DNA from: Gemmatimonadaceae bacterium
GTDB lineage: Bacteria > Gemmatimonadota > Gemmatimonadetes > Gemmatimonadales > Gemmatimonadaceae
Assembly (NCBI GenBank): GCA_030835125.1
Contig: JAUQWM010000015.1
Location: 117,388 to 181,387, forward strand
Reading direction: 5' to 3'
Length of the DNA stretch: 64,000 bases
Shown here: piece by piece, positions 63,951 to 64,000 of the stretch
Position numbering within the stretch: the stretch's first letter is position 1
Layout of the letters: each line of letters opens with the position of its first letter
Translations under genes and position numbers: made by a program
The notes under the pieces: generated by a model
Database searches by the model: none
What the model was told of the DNA's origin: nothing
What the model saw: only the letters and a program-made list of their open reading frames with translations

Positions 63951-64000
63951 GGGGAAGGACGGCAATCCGATCAGGCGTGGATCAACCCAATGGGGTCTGA

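Overview
The window reads as one contiguous piece of a high-GC, diderm (Gram-negative type) bacterial chromosome. The gene repertoire fits a Gemmatimonadota-like soil or sediment bacterium: a compact clade II (atypical) nitrous oxide reductase locus, an outer membrane with LptF/LptG and Mla-type transport, large Oar-like and DUF5916-type outer-membrane proteins, a giant SprA-like protein, pilB-pilT-pilC motility genes, and many secreted peptidases. The phylum assignment is inferred from gene content and composition only. No rRNA, tRNA, insertion sequence, phage gene or CRISPR array was seen.

Layout. 1-4.7 kb: a DsbA-like oxidoreductase fragment with a VKOR-type partner, acetyl-CoA synthetase, a small coiled-coil membrane protein with inorganic pyrophosphatase, and an aquaporin. 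4.8-10.4 kb: a tightly overlapping minus-strand operon (DUF92 membrane enzyme, lipoprotein, FAD oxidoreductase, flavin reductase, methyltransferase, SRPBCC protein, ketosynthase) that looks like an uncharacterised lipid, polyketide or isoprenoid pathway. 10.4-16.8 kb: a V4R-like protein coupled to an M24 peptidase, two APC transporters, an FmdB-like protein, and heme O synthase with a tiny Cox2-like membrane protein. 16.9-31.0 kb: an Oar-like TonB-type protein, an lptF-lptG-mlaE-mlaD operon and, divergently, the SprA-like protein. 31.0-39.3 kb: an M28 peptidase, a ComEA-like protein, pilB-pilT-pilC and a GT-C membrane protein. 39.3-44.3 kb: a DUF5916 outer-membrane protein, a CPA2 antiporter and a dimethylargininase. 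44.3-51.5 kb: the nos locus (nosZ, nosB-like, nosL, nosD, nosF, nosY, cupredoxin) with a divergent Rrf2 regulator. 51.5-64 kb: a secreted protein, an S41 protease relative, a secreted LolA-like protein, lspA, a thioredoxin-like protein, an M20 peptidase and two RND permeases.

Two genome-scale patterns stand out beyond the genes. First, gene borders carry degenerate tandem repeats with a strict 7-base period, drawn from a small vocabulary (for example GCAGAGT, GAGGGTC, TGCTGAT, CTCAACT, CTCCCAT, GAGTCAC, GGCATCA). After most stop codons the sense strand shows the G-rich form. Immediately before many start codons it shows the C/T-rich form, where a Shine-Dalgarno sequence would be expected. Facing arrays form long hairpins, and some arrays run into coding sequence. 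Second, the word CCTAACG/CGTTAGG (core GCCTAACGC) recurs at least 17 times, almost always inside genes, on both strands and in different reading frames, forcing otherwise rare TTA-GGN or CCT-AAC codons. These are the most likely previously undescribed signals in the window.
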